5,355 bases of DNA. Source: Lachnospiraceae bacterium (lineage in GTDB: Bacteria; Bacillota; Clostridia; Lachnospirales; Lachnospiraceae). Made by a program: the position numbers and the translations under genes. Below the pieces are notes generated by a model. The model did no database searches. It saw only the letters and a list, made by a program, of their open reading frames with translations, and was not told where the DNA came from. The stretch spans positions 1-5,355 of the forward strand of contig DNJW01000287.1 in the NCBI GenBank assembly GCA_003488965.1, written 5' to 3'. Positions 1 to 5,355 of this stretch are shown here, piece after piece (position 1 is the first letter of the stretch; every line of letters starts with the position of its first letter).

Positions 1-1126
1 CCTGTCATATCTGCTGTCTAAGGAGGGCTGTAAGGTCGCATTGATTGACTTTGACGGGCAGAGGCACACAACGAAACTATGTGGAGTAACCACACCGGAG
101 CAGCTTTCCGTGACAATCTATGATATTTTGAAGTGTATTGTGATGAATGAGGAATTACCGGACAAGGAGTCCTACATGATAAGGACGGAGACAGGAGTAG
201 ACTTAATTCCGGCGAATAACAAGCTGGATAACTTTGACAAGCTGATGTGTGACACGGATTTTGCAGAATACAAGCTGAAAGAGTTTGTGGACACCATTAA
301 GGAGCAGTATGATTATATCCTCATTGACGGGATGCCAAAGATGGGGACAGCCATGATAAACGTGATGATATGTGCTGACAGCCTGATTATTCCGGTACAG
401 TCGGAAACGCTGGCGGTGGAGGGAATGGCAGAGTTTTTAAGGGCTTTCCACAGAATCAAGAGCCACGCAAATGCCAGACTGGAAATCGAAGGAATACTTA
501 TCACCATGGATAATGAACGTACAAGGGTATCAAAGCGTGTGAAAGCGCAGTTACAGCAGGCACTTGGGGAAAAAGTGCGTATCTTTACGAACAGTATTCC
601 CCGGTCTATTAAAGTGCCGGAGGCTGTGGAGTATTTGCACGATTATGACGAAATAAGAAGCGAGGTAACCAATATGACCCAGTTTGAGATGAAGCAGTTA
701 GCATATCAGTCACAGTTAAAGAGCAGAGCATTACAGGTACTTTTATATTTGATTGACCGGGCAAATAAGGAGCAGACCTGTTTTCCGGCAGTTTCGACTA
801 TCGGCAGGGAATTACATATCAGCATATCAACAGTTAAACGTGCCATGCGTGAGCTGGTGGAAGCTGGATATGTGAAAAAGGAAAGCCGTTTCCGTGAGGG
901 AAACAGGGGGCAGACTTCCAATCTGTATACGCTATTCTTTACTGAGGACAGAGCAGAGCAGCAGAAAGAGAATGAAGAAATACAGCAGGAAGAAGAGCCT
1001 GTCAATGTAAGTGAAAAGCATATGGAGAAAGAAGAACAATTTGAGAATACGAAGAATTGCGCGGGAGAATCTTCTGTTTATGTAGATGTGACCGGGGGAG
1101 GGGGGGTCAAAATGACACTACCTTGA
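1..1126 (+). CDS. ParA-type partition ATPase fused in frame to HTH_36-like winged-helix protein (5' partial)
   Basis: The reading frame is open from base 2 to the TGA at 1124-1126 (374 codons in the window), so the gene begins upstream; the TTG at 41 is internal, not a start. The N-terminal part is a deviant-Walker (ParA/MinD) ATPase. Walker A must lie off the left edge. Walker A' is DFDGQ at 47-61 and Walker B is YDYILID ending at 328. The later ParA landmarks IIPVQSE, IEGILITM and IPRSIKVPEA (to about 630) are all present. Known ParA proteins segregate plasmids or conjugative elements in the cytoplasm by ATP-driven DNA binding. Some 15 residues after IPRSIKVPEA, where a ParA normally has a longer C-terminus, the frame enters a second protein at 674 (150 residues). 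It has a winged helix at its residues 17-90 (TVKRAMRELVEAGYVKKE recognition region, then SNLYTL), followed by a Glu/Gln-rich acidic tail and a Gly-rich end. The winged helix fits HTH_36 proteins of clostridial mobile elements, likely in replication or transcription control. The fusion may come from a deletion. Domain calls are firm; the function of the fused product is inferred. Confidence 0.8.
   Translation, partial: LSYLLSKEGCKVALIDFDGQRHTTKLCGVTTPEQLSVTIYDILKCIVMNEELPDKESYMIRTETGVDLIPANNKLDNFDKLMCDTDFAEYKLKEFVDTIKEQYDYILIDGMPKMGTAMINVMICADSLIIPVQSETLAVEGMAEFLRAFHRIKSHANARLEIEGILITMDNERTRVSKRVKAQLQQALGEKVRIFTNSIPRSIKVPEAVEYLHDYDEIRSEVTNMTQFEMKQLAYQSQLKSRALQVLLYLIDRANKEQTCFPAVSTIGRELHISISTVKRAMRELVEAGYVKKESRFREGNRGQTSNLYTLFFTEDRAEQQKENEEIQQEEEPVNVSEKHMEKEEQFENTKNCAGESSVYVDVTGGGGVKMTLP
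662..676 (+). promoter_or_regulatory. Internal ribosome binding site and ATG for the winged-helix part
   Basis: GAGGT at 662-666, a 7-base spacer, and ATG at 674-676 form a good Firmicutes translation start inside the long frame. The ATG opens the segment beginning MTQFEMKQLAYQS, which is how free-standing HTH_36 proteins of this type begin as I remember the family. This suggests that the winged-helix protein was once, and may still be, made as a separate 150-residue protein ending at 1126. Both the fusion and the short form could be produced. Confidence 0.55.
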
Positions 1127-1182
1127 ACTCCCAATTTAACCAAGAACTAAAAGGCGAAAAAGAAGTATTTAGAAAACCTAAA

Positions 1183-1377
1183 TTATTTCAAGTCCTTGGT
1201 AATGCCCTTTCTTTTTGCTTTATCCAGACTGCCCGCCATGTGTGTCTGTTTGGTGCCAGGAAAACAGTAACGCATAATGGCATCTTTGCCGTATCTGAGC
1301 CGAATGAAATCAATGCAGTTATCCCAGCTTCTGAACTTGTCCGCATCCCATGTGTCAAAAAGGGAATACTGGTACAT
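1183..1377 (-). pseudogene. C-terminal remnant resembling a Y-family DNA polymerase (UmuC/DinB-like)
   Basis: The minus strand encodes about 64 residues from an ATG at 1377 to a TAA at 1185-1183. The pattern is YQYSLFDTWD, then IRLRYGKDAIMR, then HMAGSLDKAKR near the end. It resembles the extreme C-terminal tail of Firmicutes Y-family translesion polymerases: a SLF element, an I-R-x-R-Y/F-G-x-x-A/S block and a short HxAG/GG ending. The catalytic palm, fingers and thumb are absent. Upstream the frame stays open only to 1437 (a TAA in this frame at 1440-1438) and reads as AT-rich, non-family sequence, so the gene was cut at about 1378-1437. There is no convincing ribosome binding site before the ATG. 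It converges with the winged-helix gene, 56 bases apart. It is probably a dead 3' fragment left after a deletion or insertion. The family call comes from remembered patterns, not a search; a small intact orphan protein is less likely. Confidence 0.5.
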
Positions 1378-1391
1378 GGCGTTCCCGTTTG

Positions 1392-1427
1392 ATTTAGAAA
1401 TGAAGATAGGAAAATAATTTTCTAAAT
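1392..1427. repeat. 9-bp perfect inverted repeat ATTTAGAAA / TTTCTAAAT
   Basis: ATTTAGAAA at 1392-1400 is mirrored exactly by TTTCTAAAT at 1419-1427, with 18 bases between. The right arm runs into the palindrome CTAAATTTAG at 1422-1431. A third ATTTAGAAA copy lies at 1167-1175, just beyond the 3' end of the polymerase remnant. The arms are AT-rich, so chance is possible. It could be a weak hairpin, a protein site, or scar DNA at the junction. Confidence 0.35.
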
Positions 1428-1437
1428 TTAGTGCTAT

Positions 1438-1467
1438 TTACAATAAAGTGTTTAAAATTACAATAAA
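1438..1467 (+). promoter_or_regulatory. Tandem 10-bp direct repeat with 20-bp period; candidate AraC-type operator
   Basis: TTACAATAAA occurs at 1438-1447 and again at 1458-1467, exactly 20 bp apart, that is on the same face of the helix. AraC-family activators commonly bind two direct-repeat half-sites about 20-21 bp apart just upstream of the -35 region. Here the pair lies 70-110 bases before the GH2 start and directly upstream of the best promoter candidate. An AraC-family gene is the next intact neighbour (4120-5319). The repeat is seen; its use as that regulator's operator is inferred. The repeat is AT-rich, which lowers its weight. Confidence 0.45.
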
Positions 1468-1490
1468 TATCGGCTTGGGCATGGTATCCT

Positions 1491-1520
1491 TTGTACAGTA
1501 TTTTATAAAAACTTTAAAAT
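1491..1520 (+). promoter_or_regulatory. Candidate promoter for the GH2 gene
   Basis: The -10-like hexamer TAAAAT at 1515-1520 (5 of 6 to consensus) follows a poor -35-like TTGTAC at 1491-1496 with an 18-base spacer. A rival pair is TTGGGC at 1475-1480 with TATTTT at 1499-1504. A weak -35 suits an activator-dependent promoter, in line with the repeats just upstream. The exact transcription start cannot be settled by eye. Confidence 0.3.
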
Positions 1521-1547
1521 AATGTATCAACTGCCAAAGGAGGAACA

Positions 1548-4034
1548 ATGAAAAAGATATCATTAAACCATGATTGGCTGTTTGCCAAAGGATCAATTAC
1601 AATGATGGAAATGTTCATGGGAAGCGGAGAAAAAATCAGTAATGTTGATTTGCCCCATGATGCAATGATTTATCAGGAGAGGGTAAAGACTACGGCAAAT
1701 GGACATCAGACCGGATTCTATCCGGGAGGAGAATATACTTATATCAAACAGTGGGATGTTCCGGAGGAATGGAAAGATAACACAATAATCTTGGAGTTTG
1801 AGGGTGTAGCAGATACCTGTCGTATTTATTTGAATGGAGACTTTGCAGGTGCAAACTACAACCCATATAATAGTATTTTTGTGGATGCCACAAATCATTT
1901 GAGATATGGCCAAATGAACGAGATTAAGGTGGAAGTGTGCAGCATCGAGCAATCCAGCCGCTGGTACAGCGGCGCAGGGCTGTACCGTCCAGTGAATGCC
2001 TGGGTGGGTGGATTGGTATATATTCCTGTCCAGGGGGTACATATTGCCACAAAGGAAGCGGATGAGGAAAATGCCGTTGTGGAGGTGGAAATTCCCGTTT
2101 GTAACAGGGCTCTATTTCCAGTTGAGGTTCAGTTGGAGGTGATTCTGGCGGATGCGGATAAAACGGCAGTGACAAAAGAGCATGCTCAGGTTACGGCCTT
2201 TGGACAAAGTACCCAGATATGTAGCATGCGTTTAACGGTAGAGCATCCTGCCCTTTGGAGCGACGAGACCCCCAATCTGTATACCTGTGAAATTGCAGTC
2301 AGAGAAGAAAAAAACATAGTGGACAGTGTGTTCATTCCTGTAGGAATCCGAACGCTTGGATTGAATGCAAGGCAGGGGCTGGTGGTCAATGGAAAGGCTG
2401 TAAAGCTTCGTGGTACCTGTATCCATCATGATAATGGAATCATCGGTGCGGCAACCTTCCCGGATGCAGAATACCGCCGCTGTATGCAGATGAAGGAAGC
2501 CGGATTTAATGCACTTCGGAGTGCACATCATCCTATGAGCAAGGCTATGCTGGATGCCTGTGACCGTCTGGGAATGTATGTTATGGATGAACTGACTGAT
2601 GTCTGGACACGGATAAAAAATGAACATGACTACGCAAACTATTTTTCCGGTTGCTGGAAACAGGATGTGGAAAACATGGTAGAAAAGGATTACAATCATC
2701 CAAGTGTTATTATTTACTCTACAGGGAATGAGATACCTGAAGCCGGTACAGCCTATGGCGCGGAGTGGAACAGAAAAATTCATGGAGAAATCAAGCGTCT
2801 GGATTCCCTTCGTTATACAACAAATGGTATCAACGGGCTGATGGCAGGAGCAGATAAGATGGGAGAGATTATCAGCCAGGCCAGCGGGATCTCCCCGGAA
2901 CAGCTGGCGGTCATGCAGGAGTCTGGGGAGGCGAATGATAAAAAACAGGCGGGTGCAGATGCAGTGAATGGAATGGCAGAGGTTATGGTAGGGCCGTTGG
3001 CGGATGCCATTGCCACCAGCCCAGTATTGGAAGGGTTGATTGGAGAATTTGCTGCTGTTACAGATATCACAGGGTATAACTATCTGACTGCGCTTCATGA
3101 GGAAGAACATAGAAGGCATCCGAATCGTGTGGTTTTGGGAACAGAGACATTTCCGGCAGATATTGTACACCTCTGGGATGTAGTAAAGCGCAATCCTCAT
3201 GTTTTGGGCGATTTTACATGGACCGGATATGATTATCTGGGAGAGGCCGGATGCGGAGTATTCCATTATGACGGCGGAGCGAATTTTTCGGCTCATTGGC
3301 CGGATCGTCTGGCGGGAATTGGTGATATTGATATTTTGGGGGATCGGAAGCCTATCAGTTTTCTGCGGCAGGCGGTGTTTGGCAAGGGGAATAAGCCATC
3401 CATAGGCGTGCTTCGGATGGACAGGGCGGATCAGACAGCAGGAAAAACTCCCTGGATGTGGAAAGACAATATTGCAAGCTGGACCTGGAATGGATATGAA
3501 GGAAAAACCGCCAGTGTGGATGTCTATGCCAATGCAGAGGAAGTGGAATTGTTTTTAAACGGAAAAAGCTTCGGGAGACAGTCGGTTTGTGGAACATACA
3601 TTGCTACTTATTATGTTCCTTATCAGCCCGGAAGATTGGAAGCCGTCAGTTATGTGGATGAAAGCGAGACAGGGCGGACTATGCTTTTGACAGCCGGGAA
3701 AGTGGAACATCTATGTATTGAAGCAGATAGGCATATACTTCCGGCTGATGGAGAAAGCCTTGCTTTTGTAAAAATCAGATTAATGGATGCAGATGGAAAC
3801 TGGAATAGGCAGCAGAAAACGGCAGTCACTGTAAAAGTAGAGGGAGCCGCCAGACTTCAGGGATACGGAAACGCTGATCCAAGCTGTGAAGGCAGTTATC
3901 AGGATAGTACATGGGAAACCTATGATGGAACTGTAATGGCTGTAATCCGGGCAGCCAGAGAACCAGGGGAGGCCAAAATCGTTATTTCTGCAGATCATTG
4001 CGCCGACGAAGTTGTTACACTACAGATAGTGTGA
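1548..4034 (+). CDS. Glycoside hydrolase family 2 enzyme, beta-galactosidase-like, with DUF4982 and GH2 C-terminal domain
   Basis: This is an intact retaining exo-glycosidase of 828 residues. The start is fixed by AAAGGAGG at 1536-1543, four bases before the ATG, and by the family-typical opening ISLNHDWLF. Domains in order: jelly-roll sugar-binding domain (about 1-165, with LPHDAM, GFYPGG and RWYSGAGLYRPV), immunoglobulin-like domain (about 170-275), catalytic TIM barrel (about 278-615, with RGTCIHHDNG and NALRSAHHP), DUF4982-like domain (about 635-700) and a GH2 C-terminal Ig-like domain (about 715-826, starting with ILPADGESLAFV). The acid/base is E395 in STGNE and the nucleophile is E533 in GTETFP. 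About 75 residues rich in Ala, Gly and Met (roughly 430-505) separate these sites. There is no signal peptide, so it should be cytoplasmic and act on imported glycosides or oligosaccharides. The HHDNG barrel pattern and DUF4982 point to beta-galactosidase-like GH2 enzymes of gut bacteria; I see no clear NxK glucuronidase motif, but the true substrate is open. A tandem repeat upstream suggests AraC-type control. The gene ends before the shared hairpin at 4070-4111. Confidence 0.93.
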   Translation: MKKISLNHDWLFAKGSITMMEMFMGSGEKISNVDLPHDAMIYQERVKTTANGHQTGFYPGGEYTYIKQWDVPEEWKDNTIILEFEGVADTCRIYLNGDFAGANYNPYNSIFVDATNHLRYGQMNEIKVEVCSIEQSSRWYSGAGLYRPVNAWVGGLVYIPVQGVHIATKEADEENAVVEVEIPVCNRALFPVEVQLEVILADADKTAVTKEHAQVTAFGQSTQICSMRLTVEHPALWSDETPNLYTCEIAVREEKNIVDSVFIPVGIRTLGLNARQGLVVNGKAVKLRGTCIHHDNGIIGAATFPDAEYRRCMQMKEAGFNALRSAHHPMSKAMLDACDRLGMYVMDELTDVWTRIKNEHDYANYFSGCWKQDVENMVEKDYNHPSVIIYSTGNEIPEAGTAYGAEWNRKIHGEIKRLDSLRYTTNGINGLMAGADKMGEIISQASGISPEQLAVMQESGEANDKKQAGADAVNGMAEVMVGPLADAIATSPVLEGLIGEFAAVTDITGYNYLTALHEEEHRRHPNRVVLGTETFPADIVHLWDVVKRNPHVLGDFTWTGYDYLGEAGCGVFHYDGGANFSAHWPDRLAGIGDIDILGDRKPISFLRQAVFGKGNKPSIGVLRMDRADQTAGKTPWMWKDNIASWTWNGYEGKTASVDVYANAEEVELFLNGKSFGRQSVCGTYIATYYVPYQPGRLEAVSYVDESETGRTMLLTAGKVEHLCIEADRHILPADGESLAFVKIRLMDADGNWNRQQKTAVTVKVEGAARLQGYGNADPSCEGSYQDSTWETYDGTVMAVIRAAREPGEAKIVISADHCADEVVTLQIV

Positions 4035-4069
4035 ACGGAATGGGGCCAGTGTAATAGTTTCCAAAACAG

Positions 4070-4111
4070 AAAGAGTATCTTTTGCGATGCCAGGCAAAAG
4101 ATACTCTTTTT
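4070..4111. terminator. Strong bidirectional intrinsic terminator between convergent genes
   Basis: A perfect 16-bp stem (4070-4085 with 4094-4109; left arm AAAGAGTATCTTTTGC) encloses the 8-base loop GATGCCAG. On the + strand the stem runs into five T bases (4107-4111), ending GH2 transcripts. On the minus strand the stem leads into TTTCTGTTTTGG, a weaker T-rich tail that could end the AraC-family gene, whose stop lies 9 bases away. Its place exactly between two converging genes supports two-way use. Confidence 0.9.
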
Positions 4112-4119
4112 AAATGGGC

Positions 4120-5319
4120 TTATGGAAGTTGTCTTGTTTGGTCGCGGTACTGTTTTGGTGTAAGTCCATATTTTTTCTTAAAAACATTCTGGAAATAGGA
4201 TTGACTGGAAAAGCATAGGTAATTGCTTATTTCGCTCAATGCCTTATTAGAATAAGTCAGTAGGCTTTTTGCTTCTTCCAGTTTACACCGCATGATAAAG
4301 CGGCTGACATCAAATCCTAATTCTTTTTTAAATTTTTCACAAAGATAAGAACGGCTTTTTCCGATATGTTCTGCCACATCGCTCACCTGAATCGGATCGT
4401 TGATGTGTTGGGTGATAAATTGAATACATTCAAAGATTTCCTGTGACATTCCCCGTGGAATTTTATTTTTGGCAACCCTCTCTGTGAAATCTATGATCAT
4501 GGAGTATTCCAACGCTGAAATATAGGAGATATCCTGTGTATGTTCACAGTCCTGAATATAGACGTCAGCAAGCTGATAAGCCTGCTCCATATCCATACCG
4601 CCTTCAATCGCACTTCGTGTGGCAAGGGCAACGGAGGTAATAAAAATGTTTTTTTCCTGGCGAAGGGCATTATCTGCCATTGTACCGGCAGAAAGTTCTA
4701 CTGCATTCTGCAAAAGGGATTCAACCTTTTTAACATCACCGGATTGAATATATTGCATCAGCTTACGTTCAAAATGGTAAGTATTATGGTAGTTTCGGTT
4801 TTCTTTTGATTCGTAAACCTGTTCGGAATGAAGGCTCGAAAATGTGTGGATCAGATTGGAGTCGTCCAGATTAAAATGCTGGTTGATATCAAGCTTTTTA
4901 TCATTGAGACACAGTTGCAGATAAGCAAGTGTGTTGAGGAACCGCGGAAAAGAGACAGAAGGCGTGCTGATAAGAAACTGTGCAATATCCTGTTTGTATT
5001 CCAGACTGACTGCCCATTCTTTCATAAAGTTGCGGATAGTAAAGTCTGAGGATGGTGTGCTAAATACGGGGCCCACGAGAATAAGGCAGCCGCTGTTTTC
5101 TACTTCCATATATCCAAGATAACTGAAGGATGGGGAGATAATGTAATCAGGACTTTTGGAAAAGTTCAAAAAACCAGGGAAAGAGGTGCCGAAGATATCC
5201 TGGTTTCCGAGAAGAGCAGGAAAGGAACAGCAGGAACCGGAAGGGATATCATAACAATGGATGGGGATGAAGGTGGTATCATAAAACAAGCGGCAAAATT
5301 CTTCTATATTCGTAATCAT
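4120..5319 (-). CDS. AraC/XylS-family transcriptional regulator
   Basis: This is an intact 399-residue cytoplasmic DNA-binding protein. The start ATG (5319-5317) is preceded by AAGGAGA (5330-5324) at a short, good spacing. The C-terminal ~105 residues are a typical AraC double helix-turn-helix: the first HTH at about 312-332 (VSDVAEHIGKSRSYLCEKF, then KKELG) and the second at about 359-381 (LSEISNYLCFSSQSYFQNVF), closing with KKKYGLTPKQYR, the family signature. The ~290 residues before it are not the small cupin of AraC itself. They hold a GPVFSTPS segment (83-90), a region with SFPRFLNTLAYLQLCLN (123-139) and a helical part at about 178-285, an arrangement I associate with AraC-type regulators of Lachnospiraceae. 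The ligand is unknown. There is no receiver domain or membrane segment. It converges with the GH2 gene across a shared terminator; control of that gene by a sugar signal is inferred from position and from the tandem repeat at 1438-1467. The target could also lie beyond the right edge. Confidence 0.92.
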   Translation of the reverse strand: MITNIEEFCRLFYDTTFIPIHCYDIPSGSCCSFPALLGNQDIFGTSFPGFLNFSKSPDYIISPSFSYLGYMEVENSGCLILVGPVFSTPSSDFTIRNFMKEWAVSLEYKQDIAQFLISTPSVSFPRFLNTLAYLQLCLNDKKLDINQHFNLDDSNLIHTFSSLHSEQVYESKENRNYHNTYHFERKLMQYIQSGDVKKVESLLQNAVELSAGTMADNALRQEKNIFITSVALATRSAIEGGMDMEQAYQLADVYIQDCEHTQDISYISALEYSMIIDFTERVAKNKIPRGMSQEIFECIQFITQHINDPIQVSDVAEHIGKSRSYLCEKFKKELGFDVSRFIMRCKLEEAKSLLTYSNKALSEISNYLCFSSQSYFQNVFKKKYGLTPKQYRDQTRQLP

Positions 5320-5355
5320 GAAATCTCCTTTTGTTTATCAATAGAATATGAATCC
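5320..5355 (-). promoter_or_regulatory. 5' leader of the AraC-family gene with ribosome binding site
   Basis: The minus strand shows AAGGAGA at 5330-5324, four bases before the ATG, and an AT-rich run upstream. The window ends too soon to place a promoter: TATTCT (5348-5343) is only a weak -10-like match, and any -35 would lie outside. The TTACAATAAA repeat found before the GH2 gene does not occur here, so this stretch gives no sign of autoregulation. Confidence 0.5.

Larger units (their letters stand above)
1127..1547. other. Gene-poor junction between mobile-element remnant and glycosidase locus
   Basis: This 421-base stretch has no intact gene. From left to right it holds: a 56-base gap between two convergent ends, including an imperfect inverted repeat (1139-1148 with 1191-1200); a minus-strand remnant of a polymerase-like protein (1183-1377); an AT-rich part with a 9-bp inverted repeat (1392-1400 with 1419-1427); and the control region and leader of the GH2 gene (about 1438-1547). 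The change from protein-like minus-strand sequence to AT-rich sequence at about 1378-1437 is the likely old breakpoint. No target-site duplication, integrase site or tRNA end is recognisable. Confidence 0.5.

Noticed and set aside
41..43. TTG as the start codon of the ParA-like gene
   Set aside because: The same frame is open upstream to the window edge and reads LSYLLSKEGCKVA, the normal ParA sequence between Walker A and Walker A', so the true start is outside the window.
1057..1392. Plus-strand open frame overlapping the end of the ParA-HTH gene, reachable by a one-base slip in the G5-A-G7 tract (1094-1106)
   Set aside because: The G tract is explained by Gly codons in the main frame, which reaches its own stop at 1126. 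The alternative frame beyond 1183 is mostly the antisense of the polymerase-like remnant and does not look like a real protein.
1422..1431. CTAAATTTAG palindrome as a regulator site
   Set aside because: A 10-bp AT-rich palindrome is expected by chance in such DNA, and no known operator consensus fits it; kept only as part of the repeat note.
1548..1620. Possible signal peptide at the N-terminus of the GH2 enzyme
   Set aside because: The start ISLNHDWLF is the first strand of the jelly-roll domain; there is no hydrophobic core followed by a cleavage or lipobox motif.
2232..3296. 354-codon open frame on the minus strand within the GH2 gene
   Set aside because: It is fully antisense to a clearly conserved enzyme and is rich in Cys, Ile and His with no recognisable domain or good ribosome binding site; a codon-bias shadow of the GH2 gene.
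4540..5122. Several plus-strand frames of 63-89 codons opposite the AraC-family gene
   Set aside because: They are antisense to a well-supported gene, overlap each other and show no motif or ribosome binding site of note.

Overview
The window looks like Firmicutes DNA, most likely from a gut Lachnospiraceae or related Clostridia. The evidence is the strong AAGGAGG-type ribosome binding sites, the moderate GC content with AT-rich intergenic DNA, a ParA/winged-helix pair of the type carried by clostridial conjugative elements and plasmids, and a cytoplasmic GH2 enzyme next to an AraC-type regulator. No species can be named from the sequence alone.

Layout. Positions 1-1126 (+) hold the 3' part of a gene that enters from the left edge. 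Its first part is a ParA-type partition ATPase. After a shortened ParA C-terminus it continues in frame into a complete HTH_36-like winged-helix protein, which still has its own GAGGT ribosome binding site and ATG at 674. Positions 1127-1547 contain no intact gene: they hold a convergent remnant (1183-1377, minus) that resembles the last ~65 residues of a Y-family DNA polymerase, then AT-rich DNA with repeats and the likely control region of the next gene. Positions 1548-4034 (+) encode an intact 828-residue GH2 glycosidase (beta-galactosidase-like). A strong hairpin at 4070-4111 can terminate transcription from both sides. Positions 4120-5319 (-) encode an intact 399-residue AraC-family regulator, and its start and ribosome binding site lie just inside the right edge.

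How the parts relate. The left ~1.4 kb reads as the decayed edge of a mobile element (partition/replication control plus a broken polymerase tail). The right ~3.9 kb reads as a small sugar-use locus. The regulator and the glycosidase are convergent and share a terminator. Two exact TTACAATAAA copies set 20 bp apart lie upstream of the glycosidase, a spacing typical of AraC-family operators, so the neighbour regulating this gene is a reasonable but untested inference. I see no CRISPR array, tRNA, rRNA, complete insertion sequence or clearly new system. The most unusual items are the ParA-HTH fusion, the junction at about 1380-1440 and the 20-bp-phased repeat.
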